DNA from: an uncultured Flavobacteriaceae bacterium
Lineage (GTDB): Bacteria > Bacteroidota > Bacteroidia > Flavobacteriales > Flavobacteriaceae
Direction of reading: 5' to 3'
NCBI GenBank assembly: GCA_947500445.1
Contig: CANMSB010000038.1
Span: 1-41,407 of the forward strand
Length of the DNA stretch: 41,407 nt
Shown: positions 34,886 to 41,407 of the stretch, in pieces
How the letters are laid out: each line of letters begins with the position of its first letter
Position numbering within the stretch: position 1 is the first letter of the stretch
Position numbers and translations under genes: made by a program
The notes under the pieces: model-generated
What the model saw: only the letters and a program-made list of their open reading frames with translations
What the model was told of the DNA's origin: nothing
Databases searched by the model: none

Positions 34886-37879
34886 ATGCAAAGTAAAGGA
34901 CTTATAAAGCTTTTTGCCTTCTTGTTCGGGCTAGTAAGCATTTATCAATTATCATATACATTTATAACCAATAATGTAGAAAGCAAAGCCGAGGCCTTTG
35001 CCATAGCAAATGTTGCCGAAGACCAGGAGGACTATCTTGAAAAGCGGGAAGCTTTGGAGGCCAAGTATTTGGATTCTATCGGAAAGCAAAAAATATTAGG
35101 GTTCACCGATTATAACGAAGCAAGGAAGAAACAGCTCAACAAGGGGCTCGATTTAGAGGGTGGAATCAACGTTACCCTTCAGATTTCCGTAAAGGATATT
35201 TTGATCGGATTGGCGAATGGCACAAAAAATCCGGTTTTCAACAAGGCGCTGGCCGATGCCGATGCCGCTTCAAGGGAAAGCGACGACACCTATTTGGAAC
35301 TCTTTTTTGATGCATTTGACAACATTAAGGGGGATACCAAATTGGCTACGCCCGACATCTTTTACACCCGGGGACTAGAAGGAGAGATCAATGCGAACAT
35401 GTCCGATGATGAGGTAAAACCCGTTATCCGCAAAAAAATCGATGAATCCATAGAATCCGCTTTTGAAGTACTTCGTGAGCGTATCGATGGTTTTGGGGTC
35501 ACCCAACCGAACATCCAACGGGAAGGAACTTCAGGACGTATATTGGTAGAACTTCCCGGTGCAAGGGATATTTCCCGCGCCCAGACATTGTTGTCCAGTA
35601 CTGCGCAGTTGGAATTTTGGGAAACTTACAGACCAAACAATCAGGCCTTGCAAGGATTCTTTTTTCAAGCGAATGAGGCCCTAAAGGGATTGGTAGCGGA
35701 TACCAAGGAGCCAGAGGTAAAAGAAGCCTCGGAGATCGATTCGTTGCTTTCCGATGTATCGCAGGATTCCCTGGACCTGGCAACACAGCGCAATCCATTG
35801 TTTGAGAAATTCCAGATCGGTGCCCCCAGCTACGCCGTTGGTGTTGTCGCCATTAAGGATACTGCCGAGGTAGGGAGCTACCTTCGTATGAAGGAAATCA
35901 GAAGATTGCTACCTGCGGAGTTGCAGTTCGTTAAATTCCTTTGGGAACGCCCACAAGAAGGTTCCGAGACGGTAGAATTGTACGCCTTGAAATCCAATCG
36001 TGAAAAAACACCTCGTATCAGTGGCGATGTGGTAAGCGATGCCAGGGCCGACTTCGATATCGGAGGAAAGCCAGCAGTATCGATGAGCATGAATACGAAA
36101 GGTGCCAAAGAGTGGGAAAAGTTAACGGGCGATGCCTATACCAATCAAACCGGAATCGCAATTGTACTTGACAATAAAGTGTACACGGCACCTGGGGTTT
36201 CCAGTGGACCTATCTCCGGGGGTAATTCCGAAATTACCGGAAAGTTCACGATAAACGAAACCAAGGATATTTCCAATGTACTCCGTGCCGGAAAGCTTCC
36301 AGCACGAGCTGAAATTATCCAATCCGAAATCGTAGGACCCTCATTGGGGCAAGAAGCCATCGATAGCGGTCTGATGTCCTTTTTGATCGCTATGGCCATT
36401 GTATTGGTATGGATGGTGTTCTATTACGGAAAAGCGGGCATCTTTGCCGACATCGCTTTGTTGCTCAACATCCTATTGATTTTTGGGGTATTGACTAGTT
36501 TGGGCGCTGTATTGACATTGCCTGGTATCGCCGGTATCGTTTTGACTATTGGTATGTCGGTTGATGCCAACGTACTTATTTTTGAGCGGATCAAAGAAGA
36601 ATTGGCCAAAGGAAAAGGAAAGGCACAAGCGGTCGCCGATGGTTTCAGCAATGCGCTTTCCTCTATCTTGGATGCCAACATCACTACGGGACTTACGGCC
36701 ATTATCCTATTCATTTTTGGTTCGGGCCCTATCAAGGGGTTTGCGACTACGTTGCTTATCGGTATCGTCACATCCTTGTTCACCGCTATTTTCATAACAC
36801 GATTGTTGGTGGATTGGTACATCGGTGGAAAAGACCGTCGTTTGGATTTTTCAACGCCATTGACCAAAAATTTATTCAAGAATATTGATATCAATTTCTT
36901 GTCGAAAAGAAAGATAGCCTATGTGTTCTCCGTGATTTTGGTAGGTATCGGAATCTTTTCGTTAGCTACAAAAGGATTGCAGCAGGGAGTCGATTTTATT
37001 GGAGGGCGAACCTATCAAGTGCGTTTTGAAAAGGCAGTGAGTGCTTCGGAAATCGCTTCGGAGCTCAATGCGGAATTTGGTAGCGGTACCCAGGTAAAGA
37101 CGTACGGGGAAGCAAACCAGATCAAGATTACCACTGCGTATAAGGTAGACGTGGAAGGCATTGAAGTGGACAATGAAATTCAGGATAAGTTGTTCGATGT
37201 ATTACAGAAGTATTTGCCGGACGGTACTTCCAAGGCCGATTTTATTACCGGAGGTGGAGAAGCCTCGTTGGGGATCTTACAATCGGTAAAAGTAGGGCCT
37301 ACCATTGCGGATGATATTAAGAAGAATGCCTTTTTGGCCATTATCGGTTCCTTAGCAGTAGTATTCCTTTACATCCTGATACGTTTCCGTAGATGGCAGT
37401 TTTCTTTGGGAGCCGTTGCAGCGGTTTTTCATGATGTGATGATCGTCCTCGGAATCTTTTCATTATTGGGTACCGCAATGCCGTTTAACATGGAAATCGA
37501 CCAAGCATTTATTGCGGCCATCCTTACGGTAATCGGATACTCTTTGAACGATACCGTGGTCGTGTTCGACCGTATACGGGAAATTATCGGTGAAAAGGGA
37601 TGGAAAGCGGGAGAGAATATCAACCTGGCCTTGAACAGCACCCTTAGTAGAACGTTGAATACTTCCTTGACCACCTTGGTGGTATTGTTAGCGATATTCA
37701 CTTTTGGTGGAGAGTCGTTACGAGGCTTTATGTTCGCCATGATCATCGGTATTATTGTAGGTACGTACTCGTCCTTGTTTATCGCGACACCAATAATGTA
37801 CGATACCTTAAAGAAAAGTGTTACCTCGCCGATCAAGGAAAAAGCAAAGGCCGTAGAACAAGAAAAAGTGACTGCATAG
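34886..37879 (+). CDS. secDF: Protein translocase subunits SecD-SecF fused
   Basis: 997 residues, the SecD and SecF halves in one chain as is usual in Bacteroidota. It assists SecYEG-driven export from the periplasmic side using the proton gradient. The SecD half has one N-terminal helix, the motif KGLDLEGGINVTLQ (about 84-97), the P1 head domain (ERIDGFGVTQPNIQ, RILVELPGARD), and membrane helices including the proton-path aspartate D560 in GMSVDANVLIFERI. The SecF half begins near residue 670 (IAYVFSVILVGIGIFSL), has QGVDFIGGRTYQVRF, and ends with SLNDTVVVFDRIREI and FIATPIMYDTLKK. It has its own promoter and a terminator. Confidence 0.96.
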   Translation: MQSKGLIKLFAFLFGLVSIYQLSYTFITNNVESKAEAFAIANVAEDQEDYLEKREALEAKYLDSIGKQKILGFTDYNEARKKQLNKGLDLEGGINVTLQISVKDILIGLANGTKNPVFNKALADADAASRESDDTYLELFFDAFDNIKGDTKLATPDIFYTRGLEGEINANMSDDEVKPVIRKKIDESIESAFEVLRERIDGFGVTQPNIQREGTSGRILVELPGARDISRAQTLLSSTAQLEFWETYRPNNQALQGFFFQANEALKGLVADTKEPEVKEASEIDSLLSDVSQDSLDLATQRNPLFEKFQIGAPSYAVGVVAIKDTAEVGSYLRMKEIRRLLPAELQFVKFLWERPQEGSETVELYALKSNREKTPRISGDVVSDARADFDIGGKPAVSMSMNTKGAKEWEKLTGDAYTNQTGIAIVLDNKVYTAPGVSSGPISGGNSEITGKFTINETKDISNVLRAGKLPARAEIIQSEIVGPSLGQEAIDSGLMSFLIAMAIVLVWMVFYYGKAGIFADIALLLNILLIFGVLTSLGAVLTLPGIAGIVLTIGMSVDANVLIFERIKEELAKGKGKAQAVADGFSNALSSILDANITTGLTAIILFIFGSGPIKGFATTLLIGIVTSLFTAIFITRLLVDWYIGGKDRRLDFSTPLTKNLFKNIDINFLSKRKIAYVFSVILVGIGIFSLATKGLQQGVDFIGGRTYQVRFEKAVSASEIASELNAEFGSGTQVKTYGEANQIKITTAYKVDVEGIEVDNEIQDKLFDVLQKYLPDGTSKADFITGGGEASLGILQSVKVGPTIADDIKKNAFLAIIGSLAVVFLYILIRFRRWQFSLGAVAAVFHDVMIVLGIFSLLGTAMPFNMEIDQAFIAAILTVIGYSLNDTVVVFDRIREIIGEKGWKAGENINLALNSTLSRTLNTSLTTLVVLLAIFTFGGESLRGFMFAMIIGIIVGTYSSLFIATPIMYDTLKKSVTSPIKEKAKAVEQEKVTA

Positions 37880-37901
37880 TCAGAATACAATGGCATAACA
37901 G

Positions 37902-37937
37902 AAACCGCTGATGGTGCATTCCATTAGCGGTTTTTTT
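37902..37937 (+). terminator. Rho-independent terminator of secDF
   Basis: AACCGCTgATGG pairs with CCATtAGCGGTT (one mismatch) around a TGCATT loop, then T7. It lies 23 bp after the stop. Confidence 0.9.
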
Positions 37938-37980
37938 GTGTTCTATGGTTTTGTTGTAGTGCGAGGATTTCGAGGGTTTG

Positions 37981-38006
37981 TACCATTTCAAAGTTTGAAT
38001 GGTATT
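37981..38006. repeat. Short palindrome resembling a solo end of the inverted-repeat family
   Basis: Bases 37984-38006 (CATTTCAAAGTTTGAATGGT then ATT) match the right end of the dispersed element at about 19-20 of 22 positions. With TACCATT at its left it forms a near-perfect palindrome. It overlaps the first base or two of the stop codon of the leftward ABC gene. Confidence 0.45.
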
Positions 38007-39249
38007 AGTATAGTACCTCGCCTTTGGCGCCTTTTGGAGTCATCGTAAGTTGATATACCTGATCCGCATTCAATCCCGGTTCGGACCGGTGCGAAACAAA
38101 AATAACGGTCGTGTCGCTTTCCTGTGCGAACCTATTGACGAGGCTTACGAACATTCGAGCACTTTCATCATCCAGTCCGGTAGTCGGTTCGTCCAAAATC
38201 AATAGTACGGGGTGTTTTATCATTGCCCGTATGCACATGACCATGCGTTTTTGTCCGGTGCCGAGCTCTTGAAAAAGAACATCTTTTAAATGCCACATAC
38301 CGATCAGTTGCAACCATGCCTTGGCCAGGCGAAGCTGCGCCGCAGTCGGACGGATGTAGAGCCCTATGGAGTCGTATAGCCCGCTGATGGCCATATGGAT
38401 TACGGAATGGTATCCCGTAAAATTATCGGTCATTGCCGGAGTAAAATACCCGATTTTTTGTTTGAGCTCCCATACGCTTTCACCGCTTCCTTTTTTTTGA
38501 CCGAAAAGGTACAGCTCTTGGCCATATCCTTTAGGATTTTCTCCGGTAATCATGGAAAGTATGGTCGTTTTTCCGGAGCCGTTCGCTCCACGGAGTTCCC
38601 AAAAACTTCCCTTTTCAATGGTCCAGTTAATGTGGTCCAAAATACAGCGCCCCCCATAAGAGACCCGAATGTCTTTCAATTTGATGACGATGGGAGCATC
38701 ATAGGACATCGGTTCAAGCGGTTCGGGAATGCGTTGCTCCACAAAAAGTTCCTGTGTTCTGGAATCTGACCAATCTTCGAATTTAAGGACATGGTCGATA
38801 TCCCCGCCAGGACCCATTTGGACCATATGTTCCGTAAAAACGAGAATATCCGTTTTTCTGCTAACGACTTGGATAAGGGAAATCGTGGTGGACGCTTTTT
38901 GCAAGGTGGTTTTTACCGTTTCCCGTGTTTTGGAATCCAAATGATCAAAAACGTTATCGAGTATAATAAAATCGGGAGCTTGCTCCAAAAGAAATGCGAG
39001 AAGCACTTTTTTCTGTTCACCGCTCGACATGGTCTTTAAATTTTGGGTGCAGGTATCGGTGATAATCTTACGATCGTGTTTTTCTTCTTCGTCGATAAAC
39101 TCCGAAAGTGTCTTTTTGGAAAAAAGAAGCCCTTGTTGGTCTTTAAAATATTCCAACCCTTTTGGGATGGGACCTTTTAAAAGCGATTCGATAAAAACGG
39201 CTTTCGGACTGGAATTGTCCACCAATATGGCCCAGTGCTGTACATTCAT
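38005..39249 (-). CDS. Two-domain ABC ATPase, ModF-like, first P-loop degenerate
   Basis: 414 residues, two ABC ATPase domains and no membrane segments. The C-terminal domain (about 190-414) has a good Walker A (GANGSGKT, K227), a variant signature LGTGQKRM in place of LSGGQ, Walker B LLILDEPTTGLD and the switch histidine in VSHRSEPG. The N-terminal domain (about 1-180) keeps a signature SSGEQKK (75-81) and Walker B FIILDN (94-99), but its Walker A position reads DNSSPKAV (11-18): the lysine K16 remains while the glycines and the Ser/Thr are gone. It probably acts as one asymmetric ATPase, related to ModF-type proteins. The partner and substrate are unknown. Its start overlaps the GNAT stop by 4 bp (ATGA), so it belongs to the lgt-side operon. 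Confidence 0.85.
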   Translation of the reverse strand: MNVQHWAILVDNSSPKAVFIESLLKGPIPKGLEYFKDQQGLLFSKKTLSEFIDEEEKHDRKIITDTCTQNLKTMSSGEQKKVLLAFLLEQAPDFIILDNVFDHLDSKTRETVKTTLQKASTTISLIQVVSRKTDILVFTEHMVQMGPGGDIDHVLKFEDWSDSRTQELFVEQRIPEPLEPMSYDAPIVIKLKDIRVSYGGRCILDHINWTIEKGSFWELRGANGSGKTTILSMITGENPKGYGQELYLFGQKKGSGESVWELKQKIGYFTPAMTDNFTGYHSVIHMAISGLYDSIGLYIRPTAAQLRLAKAWLQLIGMWHLKDVLFQELGTGQKRMVMCIRAMIKHPVLLILDEPTTGLDDESARMFVSLVNRFAQESDTTVIFVSHRSEPGLNADQVYQLTMTPKGAKGEVLY

Positions 39250-39764
39250 AGGGCAATACGGTATATGTGAACGGGATTATTGTGGTATTGCGTAGTAGCG
39301 TGCTGTCGCATTCCGACAGCGGTGGCCACCTTTTGGGAAGGAAGGTTGTGAATTTGAATGATGGAGATAAGCGAGGGGGCCAATTGTCTTTCAATTGCAA
39401 CTTCCTTGCATTGCAAGGCGGCCTCCGTGGCAAGGCCTTTTCCCCAAAACTCCGGTAAAAGGGAGTAGGCGATCTCAATTTCCCGTTTGCCGGCAACCTC
39501 CTGAATGAGCAATCCCGCTAATCCTACAAGCTGTTCGGTATCACGGAGTATTAAGGCCTGCTTTCCGCCCAATCCGTTCTCATATCGGTATAACGTCCGT
39601 TCAAGGTCGTCGGTACAGGCTTTTATCGGGTCTTTTGGCAGTCCTGACCAAAATTCGGAAGTACGTCGGTCTCGGTGAAAAGGCAACCATGCATCAAAGT
39701 CGGAAAGCGTTACTTTTCGGAAAAGCAATCGTTCGGTCGATTCTCCATCCAACAACAATTCCAT
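39246..39764 (-). CDS. GNAT N-acetyltransferase (RimJ/RimL-like)
   Basis: 172 residues, full length for the acetyltransferase_3 group. N-terminal TERLLFRKVTLSDFDAWLPF and HRDRRTSEFWSG are typical; the acetyl-CoA loop region lies at GLAGLLIQEVAGKREIEIAY and SLLPEFWGKGLATEAA (the Q/RxxGxG/A-like WGKGLA turn), ending SQKVATAVGMRQHA. It transfers an acetyl group from acetyl-CoA; the acceptor (protein N-terminus or small molecule) is unknown. The stop overlaps the ABC gene start by 4 bp and the DUF192 gene stop lies 5 bp upstream of its start, so all are in one operon. Confidence 0.88.
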   Translation of the reverse strand: MELLLDGESTERLLFRKVTLSDFDAWLPFHRDRRTSEFWSGLPKDPIKACTDDLERTLYRYENGLGGKQALILRDTEQLVGLAGLLIQEVAGKREIEIAYSLLPEFWGKGLATEAALQCKEVAIERQLAPSLISIIQIHNLPSQKVATAVGMRQHATTQYHNNPVHIYRIAL

Positions 39765-39769
39765 AACGG

Positions 39770-40258
39770 CTATGGCTTTTCGTAGGCAATTCGGTCCCCA
39801 ACCGTCAGCCCGAGTTCTTGTACCAACCCTGCATTCACTTCCAGTACATATTGAACGGGAACACCCGATGGTAGGCTGTTTTCATTAAAAGGTTCGGCAT
39901 TTTCTTGAAAACTGGCAATGGTCAGATCTGTTTTTATAAAAATAAGGTCCAAGGGAAATGCGGTGTTTTTCATATAAAAGGCATGCATTTCTTCCCGTTC
40001 AAAAACAAAAAGCATCCCTTGTTTCCGTTCCATTCCTTTTCGGTACATCAGACCGGTCTGCGTTTCATAGGAATTGTCGGCAATTTCGATATCCATGGTC
40101 ATGATCAGGCTATCGTTTTTTTGCGAAAAGAAGGAGAGCGTACCTTCTTTGGTAAAACGCACTTCTTGGGTTTTTACCGGTTTTTTAGCGTCCTCCTTGC
40201 ATCCCGTAAAAACGGTTAATAGCATCAGGGAAACGATAAAAAAAATACAAGGGCGCAT
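39770..40258 (-). CDS. DUF192 family lipoprotein
   Basis: 162 residues from ATG 40258 (an in-frame extension upstream to 40360 runs into the lgt gene and is unlikely). A lipoprotein signal ends at TVFTGC (C20). The DUF192 fold follows: FTKEGTLSFF, MDIEIADNSYETQTGLMYRK, QGMLFVFEREEMHAFYMKNT, FPLDLIFIKTDLTI, VQYVLEVNAGLVQELGLTVG. Members are widespread small envelope proteins of unknown function. Start and stop spacing (35 bp after lgt, 5 bp before the GNAT gene) place it in the lgt operon; being itself a lipoprotein, it would be a substrate of Lgt. Confidence 0.88.
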   Translation of the reverse strand: MRPCIFFIVSLMLLTVFTGCKEDAKKPVKTQEVRFTKEGTLSFFSQKNDSLIMTMDIEIADNSYETQTGLMYRKGMERKQGMLFVFEREEMHAFYMKNTAFPLDLIFIKTDLTIASFQENAEPFNENSLPSGVPVQYVLEVNAGLVQELGLTVGDRIAYEKP

Positions 40259-40293
40259 GTTCTTGGTTTTGATTAGCAATGAGTTCAACGGTT

Positions 40294-41253
40294 TTACACT
40301 GTTTTTCCCGGTCGGAACATAAAATAAAGCCCTACTATAATGAACGGGATACTGAGCCATTGCCCCGTGGAGAGCAGCCCTAGACTTTCTTCAAAACCAC
40401 CTTGACTTTTCTTCACGTACTCGACAAAGAAACGAACGGTCCACAGCAAAATTAAAAACAGGCCGAAAAGGTACCCTTGTTTGTTCTTCTTGTCCGTTTT
40501 CCAATATAAAAAGTAGAGGAGGGCAAATACAAAAATATAGCACACCCCCTCGTACAATTGTGCCGGGTGACGGTATGGAATTTGTGCCAGATATTCGGAA
40601 AATTCGGGATTGTTCTCAATGGCGTCATAAGCGGCATTCAAGGTTTTTTCTTTTGTGACGCCCAAGGCTTTTGAGGGATGCATGTCATTGGAATCCCGAA
40701 TAAAACGGGTGGCGAAAAGGGTGGATTCCTCCGTTACCTTTCCATTGATCTCCGAGTTGAAGAAGTTTCCTAGGCGTACCAAAAAGGCTCCTATGGCGAA
40801 GGGAATGACCATACGGTCCAAAAGCCATAACAAGCTAAACTCGGGATGCTTTCGAATGTACAGGTACATGCCTATGATCACGCCGATCGTAGCACCATGA
40901 CTGGCAAGACCGGTAAATCCGGTAAACTCGTATCCATCGATAAATCCGAACAACGAACCCTTTCCGGTATCGCGTATCGGCAATAGTATTTCTATCAAAT
41001 TTTCGGAATAGTAGGCCCAATCATAAAAAAATACATGTCCCAAGCGCGCACCCAAAAGCGTAGCGATAAGGGTGTATATAAAAAGGGAATCCAGTTGTTC
41101 AACGGTTTTCCCTTCGTTTTTAAAAATACGTTTCATAAGGGCCCAACCCAAGGCAAAAGCGGTCACCCATAGCAAATTGTAGTATTTGATCTGCAATGGT
41201 CCAAGGCTAAATAAGGTTTCGTTCGGATTCCAGGTAATACCTAAAAAGTACAT
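40294..41253 (-). CDS. lgt: Prolipoprotein diacylglyceryl transferase
   Basis: 319 residues, multi-pass membrane enzyme. It transfers diacylglycerol from phosphatidylglycerol to the lipobox cysteine, the first step of lipoprotein maturation. Signatures: GARLGHVFFYDW (68-79), the essential histidine region GLASHGATIGVIIG (H119), and the Lgt signature R160-LGNFFNSE (160-167). A periplasmic insertion (about 170-220) between the signature and YRHPAQLYEG is somewhat longer than in E. coli, as in other Bacteroidota. It is the first gene of the leftward operon that also contains a DUF192 lipoprotein, a GNAT enzyme and an ABC ATPase. Its upstream region (41254-41407) holds a rightward terminator-like hairpin. 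Confidence 0.95.
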   Translation of the reverse strand: MYFLGITWNPNETLFSLGPLQIKYYNLLWVTAFALGWALMKRIFKNEGKTVEQLDSLFIYTLIATLLGARLGHVFFYDWAYYSENLIEILLPIRDTGKGSLFGFIDGYEFTGFTGLASHGATIGVIIGMYLYIRKHPEFSLLWLLDRMVIPFAIGAFLVRLGNFFNSEINGKVTEESTLFATRFIRDSNDMHPSKALGVTKEKTLNAAYDAIENNPEFSEYLAQIPYRHPAQLYEGVCYIFVFALLYFLYWKTDKKNKQGYLFGLFLILLWTVRFFVEYVKKSQGGFEESLGLLSTGQWLSIPFIIVGLYFMFRPGKTV

Positions 41254-41359
41254 AGTAATTGTTTAGAGGGCTAAGATACATATTTCAAGTAAAGTCAGGG
41301 TATTCCGATAACCCAAATGGACCAGAAAAGAGGACTATCTCATAAAGTGTGTAAGTAGC

Positions 41360-41393
41360 AAAATAGCGGGGGCATGCCCCCGCTATTTTTTTT
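41360..41393 (+). terminator. Near-perfect GC-rich hairpin with T-tract, gene served unknown
   Basis: AAAATAGCGGGGG pairs perfectly with CCCCCGCTATTTT around a CATG loop, followed by four more T. It has the form of a strong rightward terminator, but no rightward gene lies to its left. It sits just inside a sequence that resembles an insertion-sequence end (41332 onward). Confidence 0.65.
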
Positions 41394-41407
41394 AACTTTA
41401 AATATTT

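Overview
The window looks like a chromosomal segment of a marine Flavobacteriaceae bacterium (Bacteroidota; a Zobellia/Maribacter/Arenibacter-like relative is an inference, not identified). The signs are a type IX secretion (T9SS) C-terminal sorting domain, a fused SecDF, several -7 boxes of the Bacteroidota form TAnnTTTG, little Shine-Dalgarno signal, and families typical of the group (DUF6702, DUF2911, TonB-receptor-like CarboxypepD_reg proteins). No rRNA, tRNA, CRISPR array, prophage or intact transposase was seen.

Layout. 1-1424 (minus): the 5' part of a repeat-bearing secreted surface protein that runs off the left edge. 1926-6398: two overlapping TonB-receptor-N-terminus-like secreted proteins, a DUF6702 protein and an M1 metallopeptidase. 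6482-8007: TatA/B-like subunit and PAP2 phosphatase facing an O-methyltransferase. 8426-10972: kynureninase and an MFS transporter; kynurenine 3-monooxygenase lies at 16825, so two consecutive steps of tryptophan breakdown sit in one neighbourhood but not in one operon. 11034-15103: a small secreted protein, then a palindrome-bearing promoter and a 906-residue T9SS-exported protein with a BNR_4-type propeller, a beta-trefoil and two duplicated carbohydrate-binding modules. 15831-16379: a stand-alone ClpP. 18303-26409: lipoprotein, two tandem OmpA-like proteins with a shared N-terminal domain, a NYN-LOTUS RNase-like protein, an effector-binding-domain protein and two secreted proteins of unknown function. 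26780-37879: DUF2911 protein, asnB, gyrB, a secreted unknown, a small lipoprotein, mdh, secDF. 38005-41253 (minus): an apparent operon lgt, DUF192 lipoprotein, GNAT acetyltransferase, two-domain ABC ATPase.

The most distinctive non-coding structure is a family of five dispersed 160-207 bp elements (1438, 16543, 21310, 24187, 34593). They share about 21-bp terminal inverted repeats and about 65-bp imperfect arms around a variable core. All are intergenic, some abut promoters or start codons, and short palindromes at 26765 and 37981 look like leftover ends. They behave like MITE or long-hairpin elements.

The second is a perfect 24-bp palindrome at 12021-12044 that overlaps the -33 box of a promoter with a hairpin-rich leader. 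It looks like an operator controlling the polysaccharide-active protein. Most other genes are ordinary housekeeping or envelope genes, several closed by clear rho-independent terminators.
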